DNA of 64,000 nucleotides. It comes from Macrothele yani. Lineage: Eukaryota > Arthropoda > Arachnida > Araneae > Macrothelidae. Below the pieces are notes generated by a model. That model ran no database searches. It saw nothing but the letters and a program-made list of their open reading frames with translations, and was not told the DNA's origin. The translations under genes and the position numbers were made by a program. Positions 12,400-23,945 of this stretch are shown here, piece after piece (positions within the stretch are counted from its first letter, which is position 1; every line of letters starts with the position of its first letter). The DNA lies in NCBI GenBank assembly GCA_039090855.1, contig CM077011.1, positions 136,774,749 to 136,838,748 on the forward strand, read 5' to 3'.

Positions 12400-14867
12400 T
12401 CAGTGCAGATTAATACGTCGATGTTTATGGGTTGCGTCAAATCGATCGACTTCGCTTAAATCAATTTGTTTTGCATTTGTCAACTTTATAGCTAAGACAG
12501 CGAGATTATGTAGACGATCGTTAGCTTTTCGATTTCTGAGATAGGTTTTCAACCTTCTCATGCATGAGAATGTTCTTTTGTAGGATGCACTAGTCACTGG
12601 TATGGTTAGTGTAATGACTGCAAGCTTATACAGCTTGTGAAAAGCTAATTTGTATTCCTCCAAAACTTCAGCTAACTTACTGAGAGTTCCCACAACTCAT
12701 TTTCTTTCTTTTTTATAACATTTTATCATTCTGGGTAACAAGGTGACCTCCGATTTCAAACTATCTATGTTGCATTTATAGTGCTCGGCAAGAGGCCTTA
12801 GATCGTCGATAAATAAAAATTCTTCATTTCTGGGGTCCAAAGAACTGAAGCCATGAATGAGTGTAGTGTGGATTGTAAAACGTCGTTTGAGTTCTTCATT
12901 GATTGTGTCCAAAACAGGGATGTAAAAGTGCAATCGAAAATCTTCTTTAGTTAACAGGGTATCCTGAGTTGAAACTTCAGTAACATACTTCGCCAGGTGT
13001 GGTGGGAGTTTTCTTTTTCTTGATTTCTGTTCACTGAACTGTTCCGAACCGTTTGCGTCTGCAATATCGGTTGCCTCATCAAAAAGTGTAGCAAACTTTG
13101 CCTTCGAATCGCGCATGGTAGAAAAAAGATGCACTGTTGTTTCAATTGTCTCAAAGGCTTTGTTTATTTCGCAGGCTTTGTTTGCTTCGAAGGCTTTGTT
13201 TGCTTCGAAGGCTTTGTTTTGCAGATAATTCGAAACTAATGCTAGTTTATTCAAAATGCACGAGAAAACAGTTGGATAAAAATCTCTACTCAGTTGCCCC
13301 AAGAAACCGTGAGCTTCAGCTGCCCGATCAGTACAGTCTTCCGACTGCAATGATAACAAAACGACAATTGCCAGAAATGTTTTTGGAATTGCTGAACAGG
13401 CTGAGAAATGGCATGTCCATCTGGTATCACTAAGGTGTTGCAATTCCACAACAGTCGCAACCCATTTCACGCTGCACAGAAACAAATTTAGCATGTGTTG
13501 CCGAACCAGAGAGGAAAACATAGAACTTTTCTAATATTGCAAAGAAAACTCTAGCTGCTTTAATGTTTTTGCATGAATCTACAATAACCAAATTCAGTCT
13601 ATGATTCATACAGTGAACATACACCACTTGTGGTACTTCTTCACGCAAGAGAGCTTGAACTCCATTCAACCGCCCACTCATGACATTTGCACCATCGTAT
13701 GTCTGCGCAATGCAGTCGTGTTGATTGATGCCCCATTTTCCCAAAAGTTATTTTATGTATTTAAATAGAGATCTTGCATCAAGTTGGTCAGCATTATGCA
13801 AGCCCAAAAATCTTTCATACAGTGTGCCACGCAAATAATACCTAACCACCACAGAAATTTGTTCAACTTTACTAATGTCCTTCGACTCGTCGACTATAAG
13901 AGCAAACTACTTGGCGGTATCGACTTCTCTTTTTATGGTTTCTAAGCAAATACACTAAGTATTTCATTTTGAACACTGAGTGGTGAGTGTACTTTGCATT
14001 TCTGGGGCCAATATTCAACTTTCGTTTCAGGATGGGGTCATTTTTCGCCATGAGTTCTAGAAGTTCTACAAAATTTCCTTTATTGGTGCTATTCGAAGTT
14101 TCGACATCCCCACGTTGTGCTATCCCTTGAACAGCTGTATATCTTAATGCATCCGCTATTTTTTCAGATATATTTTCCTTGACTTCCGCAGCATATGCAG
14201 CACTTTGAAGTGTGGCAACGATGATTCTGCACTTCTAGATTTCATTTTCTTATAAGAGGTCCACGACACCAGGCAAGTTTTGTAGGTCAAGCTGTTCTGG
14301 TGTTTTTTAAAACCCGAATCCTTTTCAAGTGCTTTTTTCCGATTGTGATAACCTCGCTGAGTGAAGCTGACCTCATGTTTTTCGTCGTCTGATGAAAACA
14401 TTCTACACGGAAAACAAAAGGCGGAATCTCTCTTTATACTATATTCAAGCCATGGAAACATGTTATACTAAAATGTCTGGAAGCTTCTCTGTTCTTTACC
14501 ATATTTTTTTTGTGGGAACTGTTTTAATATAGGCTGTTTGGGTTAATCCAAAAGGGAAGTTGCTATATCAAGCTTTCCGAGTTCAACATTTTTTGTCATT
14601 GTGACCATGTGATCCTTCTAGTGTTTTATTTTCACAAGCATTGCGTTCATAAAAAATTCCCATTGAATCACTACAAGCACTTAAGTAATCCTCATTGATA
14701 CCTAATGATTCACCACACGCTGTTGATGAAGTTGAAGCCGTCTGATAATCATTATCCGCTTTGTTGACACTATCGCTTAATTTACTTTTCTTCTCCTGAT
14801 TAACACTTGTTCGAAAAAAAAAAAAATCGTGGATTGATCGTTTTGCGGACATTGTTGGATTCTGCAA
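12400..14867 (-). pseudogene. ZMYM1-like hAT transposase (TTF zinc finger type), decayed
   Basis: In coding order the minus strand shows an N-terminal Ser/Asn-rich segment (14867-14583), then a TTF-type zinc finger (14461-14156: FPWLEYSIKRDSAFCFPCR, MFSSDDE). The central catalytic part follows (13744-13430: DCIAQTYDGANVMSG, VVYVHCMNHRLNLV; then LQHLSDTRWTCH), then a linker (13400-12700) and the hATC dimerisation domain (12693-12400: TSASYKRTFSCMRRLKTYLR). This order is that of ZMYM1-like domesticated and transposon hAT proteins. Several stops and shifts break it, for example near 13430, 13745 and 14155. An 18-bp unit encoding NKAFEA is tandemly repeated about four times at 13150-13217. Confidence 0.85.
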
Positions 14868-14869
14868 TA

Positions 14870-15300
14870 AAACTCAAATATATATCGGGAATACCTAAAA
14901 CTCAAGAACACTGTAAACAATCCAACTGCTGATCACATCTCGAAGAGAACCTAAAAGGCTAATGTGGTGAGAAATGAAATCACAATTTGTTGTATGACAG
15001 AAAGGTTTCTCGGAGTACTGGCACATAAAATACAAATCAGGAGCGACACATTTATAACATCTACACGACACTTACGACACATTTTATAACATCTACACGA
15101 AAACTGCTTACATCGACTCGATGCAGCTCACAACAGCTCCAGAAACCAAAAGTAAGAAAACTTGTTGCCAGACATAGATTAACAAGCATTGCAATAAAAT
15201 CAGAGATTCACATCAGCGTCACTTAGCGGATAAATGTAAATACAATAAATTCTTTACAGACATTTGATTTCAAAGTTTGGTTTGGGAAGAAATACCTCAC
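14870..15300. other. No gene recognised
   Basis: Probably the 5' flank of the antisense hAT relic. No open frame, tRNA-like head or terminal repeat recognised. Confidence 0.35.
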
Positions 15301-15305
15301 CTTCA

Positions 15306-15385
15306 TGTCATCATCATCATCATCATTGTCAACCATTATCAATCCACTGCTGGACGAAGGTCTCCCCAAGTTTCCTCCACCTTCA
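15306..15385 (-). mobile_element. RTE retrotransposon, extreme 3' fragment
   Basis: The + strand reads a short TCATCATCAT repeat followed by TTGTCAACCATTATCAATCC and CTGCTGGACGAAGGTCTCCCC. It is nearly identical to the 3' terminus of the RTE copies at 55151 (minus) and 1830-1897 (plus). It is a 5'-truncated insertion of about 80 bp. Confidence 0.85.
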
Positions 15386-15929
15386 TGTATCGCGCACAAT
15401 ATGTGCAAAAACATACATCATGCAGGAAAAAAGTATTTTCACCAGAACGAGAAAGAAAATGAGTGTAACTACTAACTGGCCAAGAGAAATTTCACTCACT
15501 GTCTGGTGGCGACTGACGCCGATCATTGTCTGCTGTTTTTGCCGATCGCGATAACGCCCACTATTTGTCATAATCTGCGAGGGGCGCCACAATGGGGATG
15601 GGATTGGAAGGGTGATGCTTATTCAACTTTTCAACCCAGTGGCATGAGCCGCGGCTTCGGATTGACGATGATCTTTGAACTTCCGGCCGGGCTTCGTCCT
15701 CTGTGTGCTAAAGCGGAAGCACAACATGCAAGTAAGGTTGCCCGTCTGAGTCATGTATCATGGTCGGAGAAACATAATTGCATAATGCTACCCTTCTCCC
15801 ATTACCACAGAGGAACAGAACATGCAGCTCCAATAGTAAAGTGTAATACATTTTCTTCATTTATACAAACAATTCTGGGGAGGGGGATGACGTCCACTCC
15901 AGCCCCCTCAGTGGCGTCTTCCCTGTGAA

Positions 15930-16089
15930 ACGCCGGCTGCCACCATGCTTCACTATCTGGGATTCGGAGCGCATCGTCCAGCACGTGTGGGCCAGTCTGC
16001 CACAGGACAACATTAGACGTTTGTCCGCCTTCATGCCGGACCATATGGCAGCTTGTATCGTCGTACGAGGCAGTGCGGCACACTATTGA
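15930..16089 (+). pseudogene. Tc1-like transposase C-terminal remnant
   Basis: The frame ending in TGA at 16087-16089 reads WDSERIVQHVWASLPQDN, then MPDHMAACIVVRGSAAHY. It matches the usual C-terminus of long Tc1 transposases (..VWASIPQ..I..L..SMP.RI.ACI.ARG). The preceding 350 bp are comparatively G+C-rich and may belong to the same element, but I could not align them to catalytic motifs. Confidence 0.6.
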
Positions 16090-16259
16090 AGATGACCGGA
16101 TTGCGTGCCACAGATCCATCTGTAATTGTCCTGCAGCTCTGTTTTTGCCATCATGTGATCATTGTGTCCATAAAATTTCAGTTCAATCCGATGCTTCCTT
16201 CTTGGTGCACAAATTTCATTGTCCGTGAGTGTATTTTTGGCAAGTAACGTTTCTTCATA

Positions 16260-17280
16260 GACATGCAACATGCACAACGATCAGTAGTGCATTGCATGTC
16301 TCATACATATAGGCATTGTCACCACATAGTAGTAAAAGCAATGGCAATGCCCAATGTGGAGACAAAAAAAACAATCTAGGAATAACAGAATTGATAAGCT
16401 CAATTAAAAGGAAAACACCATAATATTTACGTATATGGCCTTCACAGCCAGGCAGCAAAGTATAATAGCTAAGTACATCACTTTGCTAATAGACACTAAA
16501 CACATAATTGGAGAAATATACTTTTTTTTTTTTTAAATATAAGAGACCCTATTGTTTGAGAAAAATTTAAGAAAAAAATATGGAAATGGCATTTTAAATA
16601 TTTTTATTAACAAAAAATTATGCATAAAGCAGCTGCTTATGAATCACAGAATCTTTGCAAAATGGCAAGATTAACAATGTGCAATACCACTGATGAGAAC
16701 AACATAGAGAAACACCACTCAGTCCATGAGCAAATGGCATTTATGCACTGCAGGATTTGCCTGCTATGTCGCACCTTCATATAGCCTATGGCCTTCGTTA
16801 TTGGTTCAGTTGGCCATCCTCTCTGCATGGTTGATGTGATAAAAGAAGATGGCCTTGGTTGAAGTTTATCGGCGCTCTGTGGCATACAAACAATTCTTGA
16901 GAATATGGAATTTCTTGTTTTTTTAATCTGTAGCTTTTCAAATAATCATTTCAAATGAAAAAGATATCGTCAAAGAAGCGAATGGGCTAACCTCTGCAAG
17001 GAAGATTGACTTTTGGATATGGCGGCTTCTTCCGTCGTGAACTGCAAATAAAAGCACATTCCCCTAGTTAAAAGTTCAAGCAAAATTTGCACATTTCACG
17101 AATGGATTTTTCAAAAATTACTCCAAAATTTCGACTCCACAGTATTTGTGTTACTGTGAATGAATAAAATGTTTGCATTTATCTACAAAAACTGTGCATA
17201 AACAGAAGAATTTGCAGCAGAAATAATGCAGGCGACACTAAAAGAATTGCATACTCAGTTTGTTGGTGAATATCTTAAGT
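16260..17280. other. No gene recognised
   Basis: A+T-rich sequence with a T run at 16519-16532. No supported feature. Confidence 0.35.
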
Positions 17281-17284
17281 GCCT

Positions 17285-18060
17285 GTTGTTATCTGAATTA
17301 TTAACACAGCAATCGGACATCTTCGAGTTGCATGTAATTTACTGTTTCTCACGTAACATTCACATCAGAAAACTTGAAAATTACATCACCCTGGAGTAGG
17401 AATCGAACCCACGTCTCACGATTTCCGTTCGATCATGCTATCCGTTACACCACCCAGGATGATGAAGTTCCAAGTATCTGCAGAGTGTTAAGAACCAGAA
17501 TAATCTGATTTTCGCCAGTCAAAGCAAATTCCGCTTCATATGTAGTTAAGTAAATCTCCAGTTGCTCAGGTAAATAGTGTAAAAGAAATATTCTTCACAT
17601 AATACATGGAAATACATCTGAATTATTAACAATTCAGCTTCATACAAATATGGCGTAGTTAAGTAAATCTCCAGTTGCCCAGGTAAATAGTGTAAAAGAA
17701 ATATTCTTCACATAATATGTTGAAATACATCTGAATTATTAACAATTCAGCTTCATATGGCGTAGTTAAGTAAATCTCCAGTTGCTCAGGTAAATAGTGT
17801 AAAAGGGAATATTCTTCACATAATACGTGGGAATACATCTGAATTATTAACACAGCAGTCAGACATCTCTGAGTTGCGTGTATTTTACTGTTTCTCACAT
17901 AACAATCTCCAGGGTGATATAATTTTCAAGTTTTCTCATGTGATTGTCATGTGAAAAACAGTAAAATACATGCAACTCACAAGATGTCTGATTGCTGTGT
18001 TAATAATTCAGATGTATTTCCATGTATTATGTGAACAATATTTCTTCCACACTATTTGTC
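17285..18060. repeat. tRNA-cored composite repeat with direct and inverted copies
   Basis: Three kinds of repetition overlap. A segment beginning CTGAATTATTAACACAGCA occurs at about 17293, 17839 and, inverted, at 17943-18012. A 107-113 bp unit beginning GTAGTTAAGTAAATCTCC is repeated directly at 17542, 17655 and 17762. A palindrome spans about 17791-18060 with its centre near 17920. On the minus strand, 17455-17390 is a tRNA-like head with an A box (GGTGTAACGGATAGCA) and B box (GGGTTCGATTCC) and good T-stem pairing (GTGGG/CCTAC). The same head is found at 6975 and 34716. Non-coding. Confidence 0.65.
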
Positions 18061-18800
18061 TGTTGTGATGTTTTGTCCTGAAATGTGATTCTTCCCATCT
18101 TTTTCTGACACTTTGCCTTTAATGGAATTGTGATAGCCCATCTATGTCCGTTGCAGAAGTAGATTCAGTTTAACATCCGATTCTGGTTACCAGTACATCT
18201 GGCAGGAACATGGTACACAGTATCATCAAGAGAACATTGTGGAAAAGAAAAGAAATTGTTGCACTATAAATTTCTCTAAATTATGGGTTTTACACAGGAA
18301 TAAAGGAAATTACTTAGTCAAATTTTCGGGTAGCACGCCTACCCTTCCTCAGGACTACACTATAGTAGGTGTTGCCATGCATTACCTAAATTCCAACCTT
18401 TTACATCATTTAATATTGTACCTCTTCACTCAAGCACTTCATGTCCTGTATTTTGAACACGTCTGTCCAAGCCTGTTTTGTTTGTCAAATTTATTATTAC
18501 GTTATTTAGCAAACTTTCTTTTAACTTTTTGTCTGAATTTTGAAGGCATGCCAGTTCTGTGTTCCACATACATTTTTCTAATGCTTTGTTCTTAGCCAAA
18601 CCTTTTTACTCATTTTTCACTGATGCAGCAATTGTTTTTTGTTCAATTCTTCTTACAAAGTTAGTAAACAAAAGAGTACTTACATTTTTGTTGAGTTTCA
18701 GAGATGGAGGAGTGAAGTTTTACTGCCTTGCACTTCTTCAGGAACTTAAGTTGGAAAAAGCAACAATCTTGTTTAACCCTGCTTCTCTATAATTTAGTGA
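18060..18800. other. No gene recognised; one hammerhead-like Penelope motif
   Basis: Holds a single antisense motif at 18324-18353, reading CTGAGGA-AG-GGTAG..CTACC-C-GAAA and then ATTTGAC on the minus strand. This is the pattern seen at the Penelope 3' ends elsewhere in the window. The surrounding sequence is too decayed to show reverse transcriptase. Confidence 0.5.
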
Positions 18801-18946
18801 AATTTATAGTGTATCAAGTCTAGGAATAGCCATGACACCAATTATTAACAAAAATAGAAATTGTGTTGGGGAAATCGTGGTTTCGGCCAGCATTATGGTC
18901 AAGGGCCATACAAAGTTGCAGCTGGTAGAATAAGGGTCCATGACCA

Positions 18947-19171
18947 GTGAACAATACTGTAATGATGTCATCCTCCATCATGTTCGCCTTTTCCGTGGGC
19001 ATTGGGCCAGAGTTCGTTTTTATGGAACATAATGGTTGCCCTCATTGTTCAGTGGTTATGGCTGAACTTCTTGGGGAAGAAAATATTCATCAAATGGAGT
19101 GGCCAACATACTACCCTGATCTCAACCCAATAGAGCATGCTTGGAATACTTTAAGAAGACATCTAGCTTAG
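18947..19171 (+). pseudogene. Tc1-like transposase fragment
   Basis: The frame reads GIGPEFVFMEHNGCPHCSV, then MEWPTYYPDLNPIEHAWNTL. The QDNAPPH-type box is degenerate (EHNGCPH), while the PDLNPIEH.WN box with the catalytic Glu is intact. The rest of the element before 18947 and after 19171 is decayed and its ends were not found. It lies about 600 bp upstream of syntaxin-5 exon 1. Confidence 0.75.
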
Positions 19172-19752
19172 AGATCACCATCACCAGGAACAATTCTTGA
19201 GCTCCAAAGACTATAGCAAGAACTGCCCAACAATCTTGTTTTGAGTATGCCACACCAATGTCAAATGTGCATGCATATCTGTTAGAGGAGGGCATACCCC
19301 ATATTGATTGATTTATAGGTGTTCCTGGACAGTACATATATGCATTACTGTGGACATGAGCATTACAGGTGCTTGTACCAGCTTTGCATTCTCAGGATGT
19401 TGGGCACTCCGTATCATTGTCAGATGAATGATAACTATATGGTATGTTGTGTTCTTAAATGACACGTATTACTGTATGTATTAAAAAAAAACATAAAACA
19501 ATCCACGTATGTATGTGCAATCGTGTAAATGTTGTGTGTGTTTAAGTTTTGGACGTGTGTATTTACATAATCTAAACAACCAAGCAGCAACAGAAAAACC
19601 CTGGTCAATCACCAAAAGACTGTGGAGAACACTAGAAATATCTGTAATGGAGGTGAAAGTAAATTATAAGCTGAATGTTAGTATTGCTTTTAAGTAGTAT
19701 TAAAAGAAAGTTATGTTGATTATTAATAGTACTTTTTTTTTCCAGTTGATTT

Positions 19753-19797
19753 ATGTCTGTAGTATTTGCTATCACCTCCAATGATCACACGGCGTAG
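19753..19797 (+). promoter_or_regulatory. Short upstream ORF overlapping the syntaxin-5 start
   Basis: If the exon begins after the T-rich tract and AG at 19745, the first ATG met by a scanning ribosome is at 19753, not the syntaxin start at 19781. It opens a 14-codon frame ending in TAG at 19795-19797, which overlaps the main start in another frame. Its -3 base is T, a weak context, so many ribosomes should scan past it. The frame is seen directly; a regulatory role is inference, and the 5' edge of the exon is itself predicted. Confidence 0.4.
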
Positions 19798-19969
19798 GAG
19801 GACCAATTCAGAGAGAGATTCTGAAGTGAGTTACGTGACTGAATATTCTAATCATTCCCCAGGAACAAAAGTGTCTCCAGAACGTGTTTCCCTCTCTGAC
19901 ATCGAGATGACGTGCCGTGACAGAACTGGTGAATTTATGTCAACAGTTAAAAATATGCAAGGTAGAATG
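19781..19969 (+). CDS. STX5: Syntaxin-5 coding exon 1
   Basis: Encodes the N-terminus, 63 codons, ending in phase 0 at donor ATG|GTAAGT. I chose the ATG at 19781 because an in-frame TAG lies at 19760-19762 and because the product starts MITRRRR. That resembles the vertebrate long isoform, which starts MIPRKR, a known arginine-based ER-retrieval signal. Residue 43 is a second Met (19907) in the stretch IEMTCRDRTGEF; this aligns with the Met that starts the vertebrate short isoform. The first ATG has C at -3 and the second has G at -3, so leaky scanning to the second is plausible. A T-rich tract with TTCCAG at 19732-19745 looks like a splice acceptor, so an untranslated first exon probably lies upstream. 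Confidence 0.93.
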
Positions 19970-20542
19970 GTAAGTTCCATTTGTTTTCTTTTTTTAATTT
20001 CAATGTTTAGTTTGATCATTGAACAAGCCAGACAAGTGGTTACTGACATTAGTTGCATCGTGCTGTTTGAACATCAGGTTTTTGTAATTTTTATTTATTT
20101 AATATTATTTCTGTTGCTCTGGCAGAAAACTTAAATACATGCACAGGGCTGGCTTTAGCATTTGTGGCATATATTTTCTGCCTGATATTAAAGGTATAAA
20201 TTATAAATTAACAGTTGTGAGTGTTGATCCAAAGTCAAAATCAATTTTTTTTTTTTTAATTTTGTGCTTAATTATAACACTGTATTGTGATGATTTGGAT
20301 TGTTTTAGTGACAGTGAGACCTTTCATCATTTCCAATGGTCATTGCTCCATAGTCTCAAACTACAGTGCTTGCAGAGTATTTTTTTTTTTCTCCTTTTTA
20401 TATATATACTCTACCATTTCACTCACAGACACCCTGCGCACTCCTGAACTTAGCCAATACGTATAAAACTATCAAGTAGCTTATTTACTGTTCATCACGT
20501 TAATGTTTATCTTTAGGTTCGGCCTTTCAGTTCACATTTAAG

Positions 20543-21034
20543 GGGTAACTACAAAGTAACTAATGCATAGTATGCTGATACAATAATGGAAGAAGTCGGA
20601 TAACTATAAAGTAACTAATGCATAGTATGCTGATACAATAATGGAAGAAGTCAGATAACTATAAAGTAACTGATGCATAGTATGCTGATACAATAATGGA
20701 AGAAGTCAGATAACTATAAAGTAACTAATGCATAGTATGCTGATACAATAATGGAAGAAGTCAGGTAACTATATAGTAACTAATGCATAGTATGCTGATA
20801 CAATAATGGAAGAAGTCAGATAACTATAAAGTAACTAATGCATAGTAGGCTGATACAATAATGGAAGAAGTCAGATAACTGTAAAGTAACTAATGCATAG
20901 TATGCTAATACAATAATAGAAGTCAGATAACTATAAAGTAACTAATGCGTAGCATGTTGATACAATAATGGAAGAAGTCAGATAACTATAAAGTAACTAA
21001 TGCATAGTATGCTGATACAATAATGGAAGAAATC
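20543..21034. repeat. 55-bp minisatellite, about nine copies
   Basis: The unit TAACTATAAAGTAACTAATG CATAGTATGCTGATACAATA ATGGAAGAAGTCAGA recurs every 55 bp with only a few differences. One unit is shorter by about 6 bp (near 20910). It begins with a diverged unit at 20543 and stops at 21034. It lies in syntaxin-5 intron 1, is non-coding, and has no alternating unique spacers. Confidence 0.93.
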
Positions 21035-21935
21035 AAAGTCTATTGCATACCTTTTTTGAGTAGCTTGACATAATCCAGCTTGTCAGTTGTCAGAGGTAGC
21101 ACTGTAATGGCTGCCAAATTTGCCTCCTGTGGTGCCTGGGAGGCAAATGAACTTGGTGCCCAGTGGAGTGGACCACCCTATAGTTGGCCCTATACATGCA
21201 CATTATAAAACTGCTCTGAGATTCAGAGGTTAGCTCTCCATAGCAAGATCATCTGCCAAATCAAAATTGCTGGTGATGTTAGTTTTGCTGCTCGTACATC
21301 AGATGTCTCCAATGATCTTGTCTCACAACAGTGATAAGATTGCCATGATGACAACTATTGTGATGTAATGACATCCATTACATATGTAACTCGAAACTTT
21401 CTGTACTTCATGCTAATGTCTTTCTTTCCTACAGGCTTTTCTCTTACGGGCCTCCCACGATTACCATAGTCTCCTTCTACCTTTCTTTAATGCTATGTAG
21501 GCTTAATAAATTCTCAGTAACTGCTTATAAGCCAGCAGAACTAGTTTCAATTTTTTCAGAATTTTTTTTTACCGAATTAATGTAACAGCTTTTGGAGTCT
21601 TAAAACTCTGCAAATCCTGCATGTTTGGTAAATAGAAGCATTGAAATATATGTACTAAGTTCATATGTTTTGCCTGCATGCTTAACGATGATGTTAAGTG
21701 ATTTAGGTTACAGGTTGGTCTTTTGTTGCTTAAACATTTGGATTTTTCCATAAAACTCAGGTAATCGAAAGACATATTAATTTTGCATTATCCATGTCCT
21801 TACTTTCCTTTCGCAGTTTGCTTAAATTATCTTGAATCATACTTCTTGAAAACTATAGTCAACGACATCTAAGTATTTACTTGTATTCATGTGCAAGCAT
21901 TTTAATATAATTTTTTAGTCATTAAGGAAATTTAG
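21035..21935. other. Intron sequence, nothing recognised
   Basis: Part of syntaxin-5 intron 1 with no supported coding or mobile feature. Confidence 0.35.
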
Positions 21936-21937
21936 AG

Positions 21938-22838
21938 TTATGTGATCACCTCTTAAGGACTGCCGTGTAGGTACATATGCATGCATTACCTCCAATGGTC
22001 GTCTGAGAGATAATACATGAAAGTTTTAATGGTTTAAAAGAATTAAGACAGTATAGTTGTGCTTCACTCTGACCCAAGTGAAGCACCAACTATACTATCT
22101 TCATTGTTTTAATCATTAAAACTTTAATTAAAATATTATTTTTTAATATTAATTCAATTTTAAAACATCTGCAATTCACCAATATTAAAATTTCTAATGT
22201 ACAACTGCATACTCTTAAAAGCCTTGTAACTGAAGTTATTTACATACCTTCATAATTGAAAACCCACCATAATGAGTTAAGTATTATCCCTCATTGCAAT
22301 TTTTATGTATGTGCACTCAGAGTTAATATCCTTCTAAAATAATTAAGAGCAAGAAATGCATTAGCTATTTAAAACTCAAAGTATTAAGAATGAATGATAG
22401 AAACATTTGGGAGGTGATTTAAAAATGCTTTTATCATTTGTTCTTAGTATTCTGAGTTTTAAATAGCTAATACATTTCTTGATCTTAATTATTTTAGTAG
22501 GATAGTAATGCTGAGTGTACATACAGTATGTAAAAATTGTATGAAAAATAATACTTATTGCAGTGGGTTTTCAATTATGAAGGTACGTAAAAACTTAAGT
22601 TACAATGATTTTAAGTGTATGTAGCTGTACATTAGCAATTTTAGTATTGGTGAATTATAAATTTCTTAAATTAATTAATATTAAAAAAATTATATTTTAA
22701 TTAAAGTTTTCACGGTTAAAAATAATTAAGATAGTATAGTTGACTCTTCACACTCTGGGCCAAGATGACCATTGGAGGTTATACATGCATCACATATGTA
22801 CTTACAAGGTAATCCTTAAGAGGTGAGTTTATAACTCA
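21938..22838. repeat. Long palindrome (about 430-bp arms) in intron 1
   Basis: The left arm (about 21938-22412) and right arm (about 22428-22838) are inverted copies. Anchors are CACCTCTTAAGGA and CCTCCAATGGTC at the outer ends, ATAGTATAGTTG just inside, and GAAATGCATTAGCTATTTAA near the centre at about 22420. Identity looks moderate to high, with small indels. There is no coding content. If transcribed with the gene it would fold into a long hairpin. Confidence 0.85.
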
Positions 22839-22839
22839 T

Positions 22840-23940
22840 ATTTTCTTTGATGGTTAAGAAACATATTATCTTGAAGCATTTTTGTGCATCAGAAAGGCAA
22901 ACAAAAAGTAGTCTCATATTTTTCCAACTGTATTAGAAACGATCCCTTTGAATTACGCATAAGACAGCAAATCTCAGACAACATGAATATCATTGAAAGA
23001 AATTCTGCTTTCTATTGGCTGATGCAATATACTATTTCACAATTCAGCAGTTTTTCAGTGGCAGTTAGCATAACCACATCAGTAGTGGGGATAAATAGAA
23101 GGGGACAGAGGATCTGATTGGTTGACTGAACTATAGGGTCTGTAAAGTAAATACAACTGGAAACTTTGCAGCACAGTGCTATTCTTCATTGCTGCTTTCA
23201 CATCTCTGCCTGGGATCAGCTCCTCCACACAGCACAATCTCACATGAGTACGGGCATGATGAGATGAAGATATTTTTTGCATTTGCACTTTTTTCTAAAA
23301 ATACTGACAGTTATGTGAATTTCATTTTAATTAAAACTTTTCTAAAATCAGGTACATAGTTTAAAATTTTCCATAAAACAAACTGAAGCACAAAGTTTTT
23401 TTTCATGTAATTATTTCTTTTTTCATAGAACAAATTTTTGCACATGTTTAGGGCATTGTGTTCAATGACCCCCACATACCTGAAAGTGTTGAAGTTCAAG
23501 TATTTGATATTTATGAAGGACAGCATGTACCTTAGAGAGTGGAGCAAGTTCTTGTATCTGTAGCAGAAAAAACAAAGTGCTCTTAAGCTGTGAGTGATAG
23601 GAAGGAACAGATAGTCTGAGGTTTGGTGACTGTTGCTATTTACATTTTGTCTTGTACTGTTGACTTTGGAAGGGGGACTCATCTTTCATGGAATGAGAAT
23701 TTCATTACTGAGAAAATTGTCAGAAGAATAAAGATTCAATATAGTAGAATGTATTTCCTTATCCAGTAGTAAGGCCATTCTGTTTCTGAGAACACTTTGA
23801 AACCTATGAACAAACTTTGCTACAGAACTACTAGAATATGCAATTAAGGTTATATGTAGACTTCTTTGTTCCAAAACATATGCTGTACCCTTGCAGAGTC
23901 TGCTGGTTTCTGCAGTTGATACCAAAGTGCAAGCCAACTT
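22840..23940. other. Intron sequence, nothing recognised
   Basis: Part of syntaxin-5 intron 1; no supported feature. Confidence 0.35.
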
Positions 23941-23945
23941 TTGTA

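Noticed and set aside
15506..16119. Overlapping 140- and 105-codon frames on both strands
   Set aside because: The only family similarity is the short Tc1 C-terminus at 15930-16089; the longer frames look like chance in G+C-richer sequence.
20543..21034. CRISPR-like array
   Set aside because: Units are contiguous 55-bp tandem repeats without unique spacers, in an animal intron.
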